Part shown: positions 29,137 through 37,566 of the stretch, piece by piece
How the letters are laid out: every line of letters begins with the position of its first letter
Numbering within the stretch: position 1 is the stretch's first letter
NCBI RefSeq assembly: GCF_002970975.1
Contig: NZ_PNFA01000015.1
Span: forward strand, 1 to 64,000
Direction: 5' to 3'
DNA from: Microbacterium halophytorum
Lineage (GTDB): Bacteria > Actinomycetota > Actinomycetes > Actinomycetales > Microbacteriaceae
DNA: 64,000 bases
Translations under genes and position numbers: made by a program
The notes under the pieces: generated by a model
What the model was told of the DNA's origin: nothing
What the model saw: the letters and a program-made list of their open reading frames with translations, nothing else
Databases searched by the model: none

Positions 29137-30573
29137 TCACTCCCCCTCCGGGTGCAGCGCCGAGGAAACCGCCTCGCGCACCGCGGCGTAGTCCGGCGCG
29201 CCGCCGTCGGCACCGTAGCCGTTGTCCGGCGTGAGCTCGATCGAAGCCATCTCCTGCTCCTTGGCCTTCGTGGCGAGGTCGAAGAAGCCAGGCAGGTCGC
29301 TCTGCGGCAGGTCGGTCTTCACCAGGTCTTCGCCCGCCCGCGCCACGGCCTCGAAATTGCTGAGCACGTTCTGGGGCGTGAACTGATCGATGATGGCCGC
29401 CTGCAGCTCGCGCTGCCGGCGCATCCGGTCCCAGTCGGTCGTCGTGTACCGCGAACGGGCGTACCACTGCGCCGTGTCACCGTCCATCGTCTGCAGCCCT
29501 GGTTCGATCCATCCGGTCGCCCAGTCCTCAACGGGCCCTGGGTGACCGTCGCCCTTCGGCAGGCGCTCCTTCACGTCGATCTCCACGCCGCCGAGCGCGT
29601 CGACCAGCGATGCGAACCCGTGCATGTCCAGCAGCACGTAGTGCTCGATGTCGATGCCCAGCGCGCCCTCGGCCGCGTCCTTGGTCGCCTCGATGCCCGG
29701 CGCCGACCCCTGCGCCGCCGCGTCGGGGTAGAGCTCGGTGCCCCCCGTCTCGCTGAAGTTCCCGTTCGCGTCGCAGACCTCGACGGCCTGGCGCACGTGG
29801 TTGAGCCAGCCGTTCCACCCGCACTCGCCGCTCTGGCCCTGGAAGCCGTCCGGGTACCGCTCGTGCATCGGCGACCCCTCCTCGAACGGCACGTTCTGCA
29901 TCTCGCGCGGCAGCCCGAAGATCGTGACCTTGCCGGTATCCGCGTTCACCGAGACGACCGAGACGCTGTCGAAGCGCATGGAGTCGCGCCCCTCAGACGA
30001 GTCGCCGCCGAGCAGCAGCACGTTGTAGTAGCCGTCGGCCGGCTGGATCGGCCCACCGCCGCCGAAGATGTTCAGCGCACCGCCCGCCGCGATCAGCCGA
30101 GGTGCGACGAACCCGGCCGCGCTGCCCGACACGACCATCAGGACGATCGACAGGGCCGCGATGAGGAACCTGCCCGGCGCCTGAGTCTTCACGAGGCGCA
30201 CGAGTCGCAGTGCGTCGAGGCTCAGGATGATCCAGAGCACCCCGTAGGCGACGACGACGATCGCGAGCGCGACGAGGACGAATGAATTCAGCAGCACGCT
30301 CAGGGTGAACGTCCGCGCCAGCAGGAGCCCCGCCACGACGAGCGCGATGAGCACCCACATCGCGAGCGTCGCTCCCAGGCCGAAGCGCCCGAGCTTCCGG
30401 TTGCCCGCCAACACCTGCGCCGACCCCGGGATGAGCCAGTTCAGCACCACGAGCCACCAGCCGCGACGCGTCATGACCTCGCGGTCGGATGCGTCGGGGT
30501 GCCGCAGCGGCAGCGGGCGCGCGACGGGTCGCGGCCTCCCCGGCGCGACGCGCGGCGACTCGGTCAGCGTCAT
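29137..30573 (-). CDS. LCP (LytR-CpsA-Psr) family cell-wall glycopolymer ligase
   Basis: 478 aa. An N-terminal cytoplasmic segment is followed by about four hydrophobic helices (about 38-165), which is more than the single anchor of classical LCPs, then the LCP catalytic domain: [20 protein letters not shown] (conserved Asp/Arg), FGLPREMQ and [19 protein letters not shown] enzymes transfer lipid-linked glycopolymers onto peptidoglycan, so this is the probable attachment step for the polymer of the neighbouring exporters. The ATG overlaps the purE stop by 4 bp (ATGA), indicating coupling with purE. Confidence 0.92.
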   Translation of the reverse strand: MTLTESPRVAPGRPRPVARPLPLRHPDASDREVMTRRGWWLVVLNWLIPGSAQVLAGNRKLGRFGLGATLAMWVLIALVVAGLLLARTFTLSVLLNSFVLVALAIVVVAYGVLWIILSLDALRLVRLVKTQAPGRFLIAALSIVLMVVSGSAAGFVAPRLIAAGGALNIFGGGGPIQPADGYYNVLLLGGDSSEGRDSMRFDSVSVVSVNADTGKVTIFGLPREMQNVPFEEGSPMHERYPDGFQGQSGECGWNGWLNHVRQAVEVCDANGNFSETGGTELYPDAAAQGSAPGIEATKDAAEGALGIDIEHYVLLDMHGFASLVDALGGVEIDVKERLPKGDGHPGPVEDWATGWIEPGLQTMDGDTAQWYARSRYTTTDWDRMRRQRELQAAIIDQFTPQNVLSNFEAVARAGEDLVKTDLPQSDLPGFFDLATKAKEQEMASIELTPDNGYGADGGAPDYAAVREAVSSALHPEGE

Positions 30574-31097
30574 GCGGAGGCATCCCCCGAGCCGAGCGAA
30601 GCCTTCAGGCGGCGGTTCTTCTCGCCGACCTGCTCCTCCAGCTCGCGCGCATATGCCTCGATGCGGTCGGCGACGGCGGGGTCGCCTGTGCCGAGGATGC
30701 GCGCGGCGAGGAGGCCCGCGTTCTTCGCGCCATTGATCGACACGGTCGCGACGGGGATGCCGGCCGGCATCTGCACGATCGACAGCAGGGAGTCCATGCC
30801 GTCAAGGGTCTTCAGCTGCACGGGCACCCCGATCACGGGCAGCGCCGTCAGCGATGCGAGCATGCCCGGCAGGTGCGCCGCTCCCCCCGCACCGGCGATG
30901 ATCGCCTTCAGGCCGCGCGAGCGGGCCTCACGGCCATAGCTGATCAGCTTGTCGGGCGTCCGGTGCGCCGAGACGACCTCGACCTCGTGAGGGACGCCGA
31001 AGTCGGTGAGCGCCTCCGAGGCATCGGCCATCACGCGCCAATCGGAGTCGGAGCCCATGACGACGCCGACGAGGGGGTTCTGCGAGGAGTGGAGCAC
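30570..31097 (-). CDS. purE: N5-carboxyaminoimidazole ribonucleotide mutase
   Basis: 175 aa class I PurE of de novo purine synthesis (N5-CAIR to CAIR). Motifs [18 protein letters not shown] and [14 protein letters not shown] are complete. GTG start with TACCCT at 6 nt, so likely leaderless. Often preceded by purK in actinobacteria; here the upstream gene is a protein of unknown function and purK is not in the window. The stop overlaps the LCP ligase start (ATGA), so expression of the two is linked. Confidence 0.97.
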   Translation of the reverse strand: MLHSSQNPLVGVVMGSDSDWRVMADASEALTDFGVPHEVEVVSAHRTPDKLISYGREARSRGLKAIIAGAGGAAHLPGMLASLTALPVIGVPVQLKTLDGMDSLLSIVQMPAGIPVATVSINGAKNAGLLAARILGTGDPAVADRIEAYARELEEQVGEKNRRLKASLGSGDASA

Positions 31098-31103
31098 GCG
31101 ACA

Positions 31104-31109
31104 AGGGTA
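31104..31109 (-). promoter_or_regulatory. Leaderless-type -10 element of purE-LCP operon
   Basis: TACCCT on the minus strand, 6 nt before the GTG at 31097; no Shine-Dalgarno sequence. Confidence 0.45.
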
Positions 31110-31194
31110 TGTCCCGCCCCTTGCCGTCGCCTGGCACGACCCGCAGAGTTCCCCGTGCCGAGCTGTGGGAGGCGGCGCGGAGCCGTACGGTGCC

Positions 31195-31824
31195 TCAGGT
31201 CAGGGAGTCGCGCCGCCAGAGGCGCGCCGCCTGGTGCAGGTCCTCGGCATAGGCCGCGAGCCGCGCCGCGCGCGCCGTGAACGTCGACGCGCGCTCCGGC
31301 TCCGTCGCCTCATAGTCATCCGCGAGGTGCGTCGCGCCGGATGCCTGCACGCGGCAGAACGCGGCCGCGCGATCGAGGGCGACCGCGAAGTCACCGGCGA
31401 ACACGCCGCGCATGATGCGATCGATGACCGCAACCAGCTCGGCGGGGCCCGCAGACGACGGCGCCCCAGCGACCACCGGGTCGGCGGTGCGCAGCTCGGC
31501 GGTTCCCCTTTCGTGCAGGAGCGCCGCCGTCACTGAGTCGTCATGTATCGACAGCTGCAGCAGGTACAGCCGCCACAGCGAGCCCGGGAGGGTGTTGGCG
31601 GGGCTGCGCGACCACAGCTCGGCGATGTCGTCGATGCCGTGGCTCGCTGTGAACGCCACCAGGCGATCGACGACATCGATCTCCGGGTCGGCGCGCACGC
31701 GCGCCAACAGCGCCTGCGCCGTCGCGTGCGCGGCGCGCGAGACCTCGGCGGGATCGTCGCCGACGAACAGGCGGTCGAACACTTCGCCGGGCAGCCGCAC
31801 CGGCTTGTGGAAGTCCTCGGACAC
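31195..31824 (-). CDS. Conserved actinobacterial protein of unknown function, coupled to MscS
   Basis: 209 aa. The GTG at 31824 shares its G with the TAG stop of the MscS gene (TAGTG), which fixes the start and implies coupling. Soluble, helical and acidic-to-neutral, no membrane helix. Blocks such as [18 protein letters not shown] and [22 protein letters not shown] are, to my recollection, conserved in Microbacteriaceae, where homologues are sometimes mislabelled as an RNA polymerase beta-subunit; I see no RNA polymerase motif. Function not recognised. Confidence 0.75.
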   Translation of the reverse strand: MSEDFHKPVRLPGEVFDRLFVGDDPAEVSRAAHATAQALLARVRADPEIDVVDRLVAFTASHGIDDIAELWSRSPANTLPGSLWRLYLLQLSIHDDSVTAALLHERGTAELRTADPVVAGAPSSAGPAELVAVIDRIMRGVFAGDFAVALDRAAAFCRVQASGATHLADDYEATEPERASTFTARAARLAAYAEDLHQAARLWRRDSLT

Positions 31825-32981
31825 TACTGCCCGCCCTCCGCCTTCTCCGGCATGTCCTCCTGCTGCACGTCGCGTTCGAAGACGCCGCGTCGATGTTCGT
31901 GGGGCGGTTCGACGATGACGCGCTTGCGCAGCATGTCGTCGGGGCGCGTGCGCGCGAGGAATGCGACGAGGCGCTCGCGCACGAGGCACCGCAGCGCCCA
32001 GATCGTGTCGGCGTCGACGGCGGTCACCGACACCCGGAGCTGGGCGGAGCCGCCGACGGCATCCGTCATCACGAGCCCCCACGAGCGGCGGTCCCAGAGG
32101 TCCGTCGAGTCGAGCACCATCTGGAGCTCGTCGCGCAGCGCGTCGACGTCGACGGAGTAGTCGACTTCCAAGTACACGGTGCCGGTCACGGCCGTCTGGT
32201 TCCGCGTCCAGTTCGTGTACGGCGTCGTCGTGAAGTACGTCGAGGGCAGCACGAGGCGTCGGTCATCCCAGATCTGCACGACGACGTAGGTGAGAGTGAG
32301 CTCCTCGACTGTGCCGTACTCGCCGTTGACCTCGACCGTGTCGCCAGCGCGGAGCGCGTTGGAGAACGCGAGCTGCAGCCCGGCGATCAGGTTGCCCAGC
32401 GTGGACTGGGCCGCGATACCGGCGACGATCGACGCGACACCGGCCGACGCGAGCAGAGATGCCCCGAACGTGCGCGCCCCGGGGATCGTCAGCAGCATCG
32501 CACCGGCGGTGAGCACGATCACGACCACCATGACGAGGCGGCGGATCATCTTCACCTGCGTTCGTCGCTGTCGCAGCGTGAACTCGTCGGCCTGCGTCTT
32601 CTTCTCCTGCACCTGCATCGCGCTGTCGATGAAGAAGATCAGGATCTTCGCGATCAGCCATCCGAGCACGCCGATCGAGCACAGCCTCAGCACGTACTCA
32701 GTCAGGTCGGCCAGGCCCTCCACATCCTCGGGCATCAGGCGCGGCACCGTGAACCACGAGCCGAAGACGACGATCGCCCAGAAGATCGCTTTCGAGAAGC
32801 GCCCCCTCAGCTCGCCGAACGTGGGGTGGCGCTTCGTCAGCCCCGCCATCGTGCGCGCGAATGCGAACGACACGATGAACCCCACCGCGACGGCGATCGC
32901 CACCGCGACCGCGACCCACACCCACGACAGCCAGGGGTGTTCCTGGGTCGTCTCTACGACGTCTGCGAGCTCCGTCCTCAT
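31824..32981 (-). CDS. Mechanosensitive ion channel family protein (MscS-like)
   Basis: 385 aa. Four to five transmembrane helices in the first 190 residues, then the MscS pore and beta domain: LIAGLQLAFSNALRAGDTVE and NGEYGTVEELTLTYVVV, followed by the C-terminal alpha/beta domain. Probably a stretch-gated safety valve in the cytoplasmic membrane. The ATG at 32981 is chosen because TACCGT lies 7 nt upstream (leaderless pattern); the next in-frame start at 32990 would lie inside that hexamer. First gene of a two-gene unit. Confidence 0.92.
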   Translation of the reverse strand: MRTELADVVETTQEHPWLSWVWVAVAVAIAVAVGFIVSFAFARTMAGLTKRHPTFGELRGRFSKAIFWAIVVFGSWFTVPRLMPEDVEGLADLTEYVLRLCSIGVLGWLIAKILIFFIDSAMQVQEKKTQADEFTLRQRRTQVKMIRRLVMVVVIVLTAGAMLLTIPGARTFGASLLASAGVASIVAGIAAQSTLGNLIAGLQLAFSNALRAGDTVEVNGEYGTVEELTLTYVVVQIWDDRRLVLPSTYFTTTPYTNWTRNQTAVTGTVYLEVDYSVDVDALRDELQMVLDSTDLWDRRSWGLVMTDAVGGSAQLRVSVTAVDADTIWALRCLVRERLVAFLARTRPDDMLRKRVIVEPPHEHRRGVFERDVQQEDMPEKAEGGQ

Positions 32982-32988
32982 GGACCCC

Positions 32989-32994
32989 ACGGTA
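32989..32994 (-). promoter_or_regulatory. Leaderless-type -10 element of MscS operon
   Basis: TACCGT on the minus strand, 7 nt before the ATG at 32981; no Shine-Dalgarno sequence. Confidence 0.42.
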
Positions 32995-33269
32995 CCGGCG
33001 GCCCGATCCGTGCGGCCTGGGGAGGAGGGGCTCCGCTTCAGCGCGGCACCGGAGCCCGCCGAGACGACGGGCGCTGCCCATCGCCCCCGATGCGGAGCGA
33101 ACCCGTTATATCACGCAACCTTCGGTAGGGTCCTGTACCTGACGGGCGTCACCGATGCCGCGGACGCATGCCGCGCAGGCGCTCGACTCTTCGTCGTCCC
33201 GTCTCGGGTCCAGCTCCGAAGCCGGAGCGCGGCTGAGAGCACCCCGATTCCGAGGAGCGTCTCCACCCC

Positions 33270-34646
33270 ATGCCCGCCGTGTTCGGTCTCGCGATGATCG
33301 GAGTGTTCTGCCTGCTGGGCATGGCGCTCCGCCGTTGGATCCCCCTCTTCCGCAGCAATCTCGTCCCCGCATTCGTGCTCGCCGGCCTGCTCGGCATGAT
33401 CGCGATGAACTCCGGTCTGTCCGGACTGATCCCTGGCGTCGACTCGGGTCTGTTCGCAACACTGACAGCTCAGCTCTTCATCCTGAGCTTCATCTCCATC
33501 GGACTGACGCCCGGCGACCCCGCCCACAAGGCCGACAAGGGCGGGCTCTCGCGCAATGGCCTGTTGCGCGGCGCCTGGGTCATGGGGCTGACGTGGACCC
33601 TCGTGTACGCGATGCAGGGCCTGATCGGCGTCGGCACCGTCGCCGTGTCTGGCACGCCGAGCGGTATGGACCCGGTCTACGGCCTCATCGCACCCTTCGC
33701 ATTCGCGCAGGGCCCTGGACAGGCGATCGCGTTCGCCACGATCTTCGAGAAGCAGGGCTGGGACAACGCGATCGACGTGGGCCTGGCGTTCTCGTCGGCC
33801 GGCTTCATCGCCGCGTTCGTCGTCGGCGTCCCCCTCGCCCGCTGGGGCATGCGCCGCGGCATCGCGACGCACGCCATGGACATCTCGCCGTCGGTCGCAA
33901 AGGGCTACTTCGACAAGGGCGAGGAGACCGAACCCATGGGTCGCGAGACGACCTATGCCGGTTCGATCGACACCCTGACCTTCCACGCCGCCATGATGGG
34001 CGTCTCGTACATGGGTGCATACGGGCTCGCATGGCTCGCCTCGTTCATCCCTGGATTCGTCGGCGAGACCGTCTCGGGAATGCTGTTCATGACGGGCCTC
34101 ATCAGCGCGTACATCGTGCGCTGGGTGCTGCGGATGCTGGGGATCGAGCATCTGCTCGACCGCAGGCTGCAGGCGAAGATCACCGGCACCGGCACCGACC
34201 TCGTCGTCGTGGCATCGTTCATGGCCGTGCAGCTCGCAGTCGTCGTCGAGTGGATCGTCCCGATCCTGATCACCTGCGTCGTCGTCACGACGGTCACGGC
34301 CTGCGTCGTCATCCTGATCGGTCAGCGCTACGGATCGGACCACGACTTCGAGCGGACGATGGGCATGTTCGGCACGCTCACCGGCACCACGCCGACCGGC
34401 CTCGCGCTCGTGCGCATCCTCGACCCGCGCATGCGCACCGCGACGTTCGGTGAGATGGGACTGATGAACCTGCCGGAGCTGCTGTCGATGCCCGTCGTGC
34501 TGATCATCTCGGCCGTCTTCGCCGATGCCATGGGCATGCCCATCGCTCTCGGCGTACTCGGCGGCCTCGTCGTCGTCTACTTCTTGATCATGCTCTTCAC
34601 CAAGTCGATGGGCAGGCGGACCTGGTCGTTCGCGCGCCATCGCTGA
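33270..34646 (+). CDS. GltS-like sodium:glutamate symporter family protein
   Basis: 458-aa polytopic protein with about 11 helices. Layout and segments such as FRSNLVPAFVLAGLLG near the N-terminus and the TPTGLALVRILDPRM region near the C-terminus resemble the GltS/ESS family, which imports glutamate with sodium. GAGGAG lies 12 nt before the ATG, rather far. It is followed after 31 bp by an amidohydrolase on the same strand, suggesting uptake of an amide or acidic compound that is then hydrolysed. Substrate unproven; another ESS-superfamily anion is possible. Confidence 0.72.
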   Translation: MPAVFGLAMIGVFCLLGMALRRWIPLFRSNLVPAFVLAGLLGMIAMNSGLSGLIPGVDSGLFATLTAQLFILSFISIGLTPGDPAHKADKGGLSRNGLLRGAWVMGLTWTLVYAMQGLIGVGTVAVSGTPSGMDPVYGLIAPFAFAQGPGQAIAFATIFEKQGWDNAIDVGLAFSSAGFIAAFVVGVPLARWGMRRGIATHAMDISPSVAKGYFDKGEETEPMGRETTYAGSIDTLTFHAAMMGVSYMGAYGLAWLASFIPGFVGETVSGMLFMTGLISAYIVRWVLRMLGIEHLLDRRLQAKITGTGTDLVVVASFMAVQLAVVVEWIVPILITCVVVTTVTACVVILIGQRYGSDHDFERTMGMFGTLTGTTPTGLALVRILDPRMRTATFGEMGLMNLPELLSMPVVLIISAVFADAMGMPIALGVLGGLVVVYFLIMLFTKSMGRRTWSFARHR

Positions 34647-34677
34647 ACTCGCACCCCGAGAGAAAGAGACCCGAACT

Positions 34678-36315
34678 ATGGGAACCATCTACCGCAACGG
34701 CCGGATCATCACGATGGTCGGGCGCGACGACGCGCCGGAAGCCCTGCTCGTTCAGGAAGGACGAGTCGCCGCAATCGGCACGCTCGCCGACACGCGCGCC
34801 GCGGCGAAGCCGGACGACCGCGAGATCGATCTCGCCGGCCGCACGCTGATGCCCGCGTTCATCGACTCGCACGGCCACATGCTGATGCACGGCATCCTGA
34901 AGACGCTCGTCGACCTCGAGCATGCCAGGAGCATGGACGACATCGTGGCCGCTTTCCGGGCCGAGCTCGACGCGCGCGACCCCGGCGACGCGTCGCCTCT
35001 GATCGGTGTGAAGTACGACCCGGCGGTGCTCGACGAGCGCCGTCATCCCACCCGGCACGACCTCGACCGCGTCCGCGGCGACGTGAAAGTGCTGGCCTTC
35101 CACCGCAGCCTGCACGTCGGCGTCGCGAACAGCGCGCTCATCGATGCGGCGGGCATCACCGCCGAGACACCGGACCCGGAGGGGTCCCGGTTCGGCCGTG
35201 AGGCAGACGGCGTCACCCCCGATGGATACCTCGAGGAGCACGGCGCACTCGGCCGTCTGATGGCGGTGCTCGCACCCGACGCCGAGACGATCAGTCTCCT
35301 TCCGGGCGTCAGCGTCTCGGGAGAAGAGGCCGTGGCCGCCGCGGTCGCCGACTATCTCCGGCACGGCATCACGACCGCCCAAGAGGGCGCGGCGGATCCG
35401 AAGTCGATCAACCAGCTCGCAGAGGTCGCGCGATCGGGCGGCATCGGTCTCGACCTCGTCGTGTACCCGCTCGGCACCATCGACGTCGACTCGTTCGCCG
35501 CGCATCCTGATCTCACCGGCGGCTACGTCGGCGGCATGCGCCTCGGCGGCACGAAGCTCGTGCTCGACGGCTCGCCGCAGGCACGGTCGGCGTGGATGAG
35601 CGAGCCGTACACGCCGGTCGAAGGACAGGACCCATCGTTCGCCGGCTACCCGATCCTCACCGATGAGCAAGTCGACGCCGTCGTTCAGCGCGTCGCCGTC
35701 GAGGGCGGCCGCCAGATGATCGTGCACTGCAACGGCGACGCAGCGGCCGAGCAGTGGATCAGCGCGTTCGAGCGCGCCGCGGAGCGGCACCCGTCGCTGC
35801 CCGACACACGCCCCGTGATGATCCATGCCCAGACGGTGCGCGACGACCAGCTCGACCGGATGGCGGAGATCGGGATGATCGCCTCGGTATTCAGCGTGCA
35901 CACCTATTTCTGGGGCGACGTGCACATCCAGAACTTCGGCCCGGAGCGCGGACGCCGGGTCTCCCCCGCGCGATCGGCGCTCGACCGCGGCGTCACGGTC
36001 ACCCTGCACCAGGACACCCCTGTCACCCCGCCCGACATGATCCACACGATCTGGGCCGCAGTGAACCGCGTCAGCCGCAACAGCAATCCCATCGGGTTGG
36101 AACAGCGCATCTCAACGTGGGAAGCGCTGCGCGCCGTCACGGTCGACGCGGCATTCCAATACGGCGAGGAGAACTCGAAGGGCCAGCTCCGCCCCGGTAT
36201 GCGCGCCGACCTGGTCGTGCTCTCGGGCGACCCGCTCGCGGCCGTACCCCACGAGTTGCGCGACATCGAGGTGCTCGCGACGATCAAGGACGGCGAGGCT
36301 GTCTTCGAGAAGTAG
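34678..36315 (+). CDS. Amidohydrolase, YtcJ-like (amidohydrolase_3 family)
   Basis: 545-aa metal-dependent hydrolase. The N-terminal beta-sandwich (YRNGRIITMVGRDDAPEALL) is followed by the TIM barrel with metal-ligand motif DSHGHM, later histidines in IVHCNGDAA, MIHAQTVRDDQL and LHQDTPVTPPDM, and the C-terminal return GMRADLVVLSGDPL. AGAAAGAG precedes the ATG. YtcJ-type enzymes hydrolyse amides such as N-substituted formamides; the precise substrate here is unknown. Probably cotranscribed with the GltS-like transporter and ended by a strong hairpin. Confidence 0.85.
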   Translation: MGTIYRNGRIITMVGRDDAPEALLVQEGRVAAIGTLADTRAAAKPDDREIDLAGRTLMPAFIDSHGHMLMHGILKTLVDLEHARSMDDIVAAFRAELDARDPGDASPLIGVKYDPAVLDERRHPTRHDLDRVRGDVKVLAFHRSLHVGVANSALIDAAGITAETPDPEGSRFGREADGVTPDGYLEEHGALGRLMAVLAPDAETISLLPGVSVSGEEAVAAAVADYLRHGITTAQEGAADPKSINQLAEVARSGGIGLDLVVYPLGTIDVDSFAAHPDLTGGYVGGMRLGGTKLVLDGSPQARSAWMSEPYTPVEGQDPSFAGYPILTDEQVDAVVQRVAVEGGRQMIVHCNGDAAAEQWISAFERAAERHPSLPDTRPVMIHAQTVRDDQLDRMAEIGMIASVFSVHTYFWGDVHIQNFGPERGRRVSPARSALDRGVTVTLHQDTPVTPPDMIHTIWAAVNRVSRNSNPIGLEQRISTWEALRAVTVDAAFQYGEENSKGQLRPGMRADLVVLSGDPLAAVPHELRDIEVLATIKDGEAVFEK

Positions 36316-36320
36316 ACGCA

Positions 36321-36357
36321 CAGCTGAGGGCCTCGGCTTCGGCCGGGGCCTCAGCTG
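36321..36357 (+). terminator. Hairpin terminator of the transporter-amidohydrolase operon
   Basis: About 16-bp stem with one bulged G and a TTCG tetraloop (CAGCTGAG-GGCCTCGGC / GCCGGGGCC-TCAGCTG), 6 bp after the stop codon. The remaining sequence to 36522 (165 bp) shows no gene. Confidence 0.75.
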
Positions 36358-36522
36358 AGCGCCGTCAGCGCCGACACTGGCTGTCGCCTCTGCGGGTGTT
36401 CGGGAGAAACTGCCGGGAATCGGGTGCAGTCCTTCGGGCCAGCGCAAGGCACGCGGCTCTGTGGGGATCGTCAGGCGCTCCCGAGTGGGTGGTCAGCGCC
36501 GCTTCCACTAAACTCAACCGAC

Positions 36523-36595
36523 GGGCCTATAGCTCAGTTGGCAGAGCATCGGACTTTTAATCCGCGGGTCGAGGGTTCGAGCCCCTCTGGGCCCA
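36523..36595 (+). tRNA. tRNA-Lys (anticodon UUU)
   Basis: 73-nt cloverleaf: acceptor GGGCCTA/TGGGCCC, D-loop AGCTCAGTTGGCAGAGC, anticodon loop CTTTTAA, T-arm GAGGGTTCGAGCCCCTC, discriminator A. CCA is not encoded. Confidence 0.97.
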
Positions 36596-36627
36596 CAGAA
36601 GGCAGCGAGTACCGAGAGAGGAAACCA

Positions 36628-37290
36628 GTGACCGCGAAGCGCTTCCGCACCGCAGGCATCCTCGGGGGGTGCACGGTCGTGGTGGCGCTCGTCGCTGGAT
36701 TCGTCCTCCCGATCGACTCGGAGCCCGCTGGGCCGACCCTCGCTGACACTCCTCGGGCAACGACGGCATCGAGCGAATCAGCACGCGCAATGCCAGCGGC
36801 ACCCGCGAAGGCGAAGCCGACCACCGCCGGGATCACGCGTCAGCAGATTCTGACGCGCGCCTATCAGTGGTACGAGAAGGATGTGCAGTACAGCCAGCGC
36901 AAATACACGACCGATGCCGACGGCGACATGTATCGCCGAGACTGCTCCGGTTTCGTCTCGATGGCGCTGAATCTCGATCCGAGCGCGAAGTACTGGACCG
37001 GCGACATCGACGAAGTTCTGGAGCCGATCGCCTGGGATGATCTGCGCCCCGGTGACGTCGTTGGCGACATCGCGCGTCCTGACGGGAAGTCCGGTCACAT
37101 CGTGATCTTCGAGAAGTGGGCGAACGAGAAGCGGACGAAGTTCGTCGCGCTCGACCTCCGCGACCCGAAGACTGATATGGGTCACAGCACGTGGTCCGTC
37201 AAGACGACGCACAAGAAGCGGCCGTACAAGCCGTACCGGTACCCGAACATTCTCACTTCTGCAGAGGAAGCTGCGCGTTCCGGGGCGTGA
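36628..37290 (+). CDS. Secreted NlpC/P60-like protein
   Basis: 220 aa, GTG start with AGAGAGG upstream. Signal peptide or N-terminal anchor (about 4-27), Ala/Pro/Thr-rich linker (about 35-68), then a cysteine-peptidase-like domain with DCSGFVSMAL (Cys106) and SGHIVIF (His157), as in NlpC/P60 and related peptidoglycan amidases/endopeptidases. An intervening LRPGDVVGDI matches the LxPGDLV block of this fold. Probably a cell-wall hydrolase; catalytic activity is inferred from the Cys/His pair. It lies 32 bp after tRNA-Lys but has its own ribosome-binding site. Confidence 0.82.
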   Translation: MTAKRFRTAGILGGCTVVVALVAGFVLPIDSEPAGPTLADTPRATTASSESARAMPAAPAKAKPTTAGITRQQILTRAYQWYEKDVQYSQRKYTTDADGDMYRRDCSGFVSMALNLDPSAKYWTGDIDEVLEPIAWDDLRPGDVVGDIARPDGKSGHIVIFEKWANEKRTKFVALDLRDPKTDMGHSTWSVKTTHKKRPYKPYRYPNILTSAEEAARSGA

Positions 37291-37422
37291 GCGGCGGCTC
37301 CTCGTTGCCCATTCGCCGCGGTCGCGAGTGACGCAGCTGATGCGTCCGCCACTTGACTTCGCATCAATTCTTGCCGCGTCACTAGATACCCGAGCGGTGA
37401 GGTCTGCGTCCCTCGCCCTTCC

Positions 37423-37458
37423 GAGCTGCCGTATGCCCGGGCATCCGGAGGGCAGCTC
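37423..37458. terminator. Hairpin downstream of the NlpC/P60-like gene
   Basis: Outer stem GAGCTGCC/GGCAGCTC (37423-37430, 37451-37458) enclosing the palindrome ATGCCCGGGCAT (37433-37444). It lies 132 bp after the NlpC/P60-like stop and 108 bp before the NhaC start, so it could terminate the former or be part of the leader of the latter. The rest of the 276-bp gap (37291-37566) shows no gene. Confidence 0.45.
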
Positions 37459-37566
37459 ATGGGCAGTACCGGCCGAACGCGCGGACTCGCCGAACGGCGC
37501 GCGGCGCGGCGGTTGTCGACCGGTAGCGTTCCTCACTGACCGGAGACGACCGCAGAGGGGTTCACC

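Noticed and set aside
30570-31824. The 209-aa protein next to purE as a purK or RNA polymerase subunit.
   Set aside because: No ATP-grasp motif of PurK and no RNA polymerase motif are present; the label used in some annotations appears erroneous.
33220-33262. GGCTGAGAGCACCCC before the GltS-like gene resembles part of a TPP riboswitch.
   Set aside because: The second conserved half (ACCTGATC-type element) and the expected pairing helices are missing, and the downstream gene is not thiamine-related.
36523-37290. tRNA-Lys as an integration site with the NlpC/P60 gene as cargo.
   Set aside because: No integrase, no duplicated tRNA 3' end and no phage-like gene nearby.
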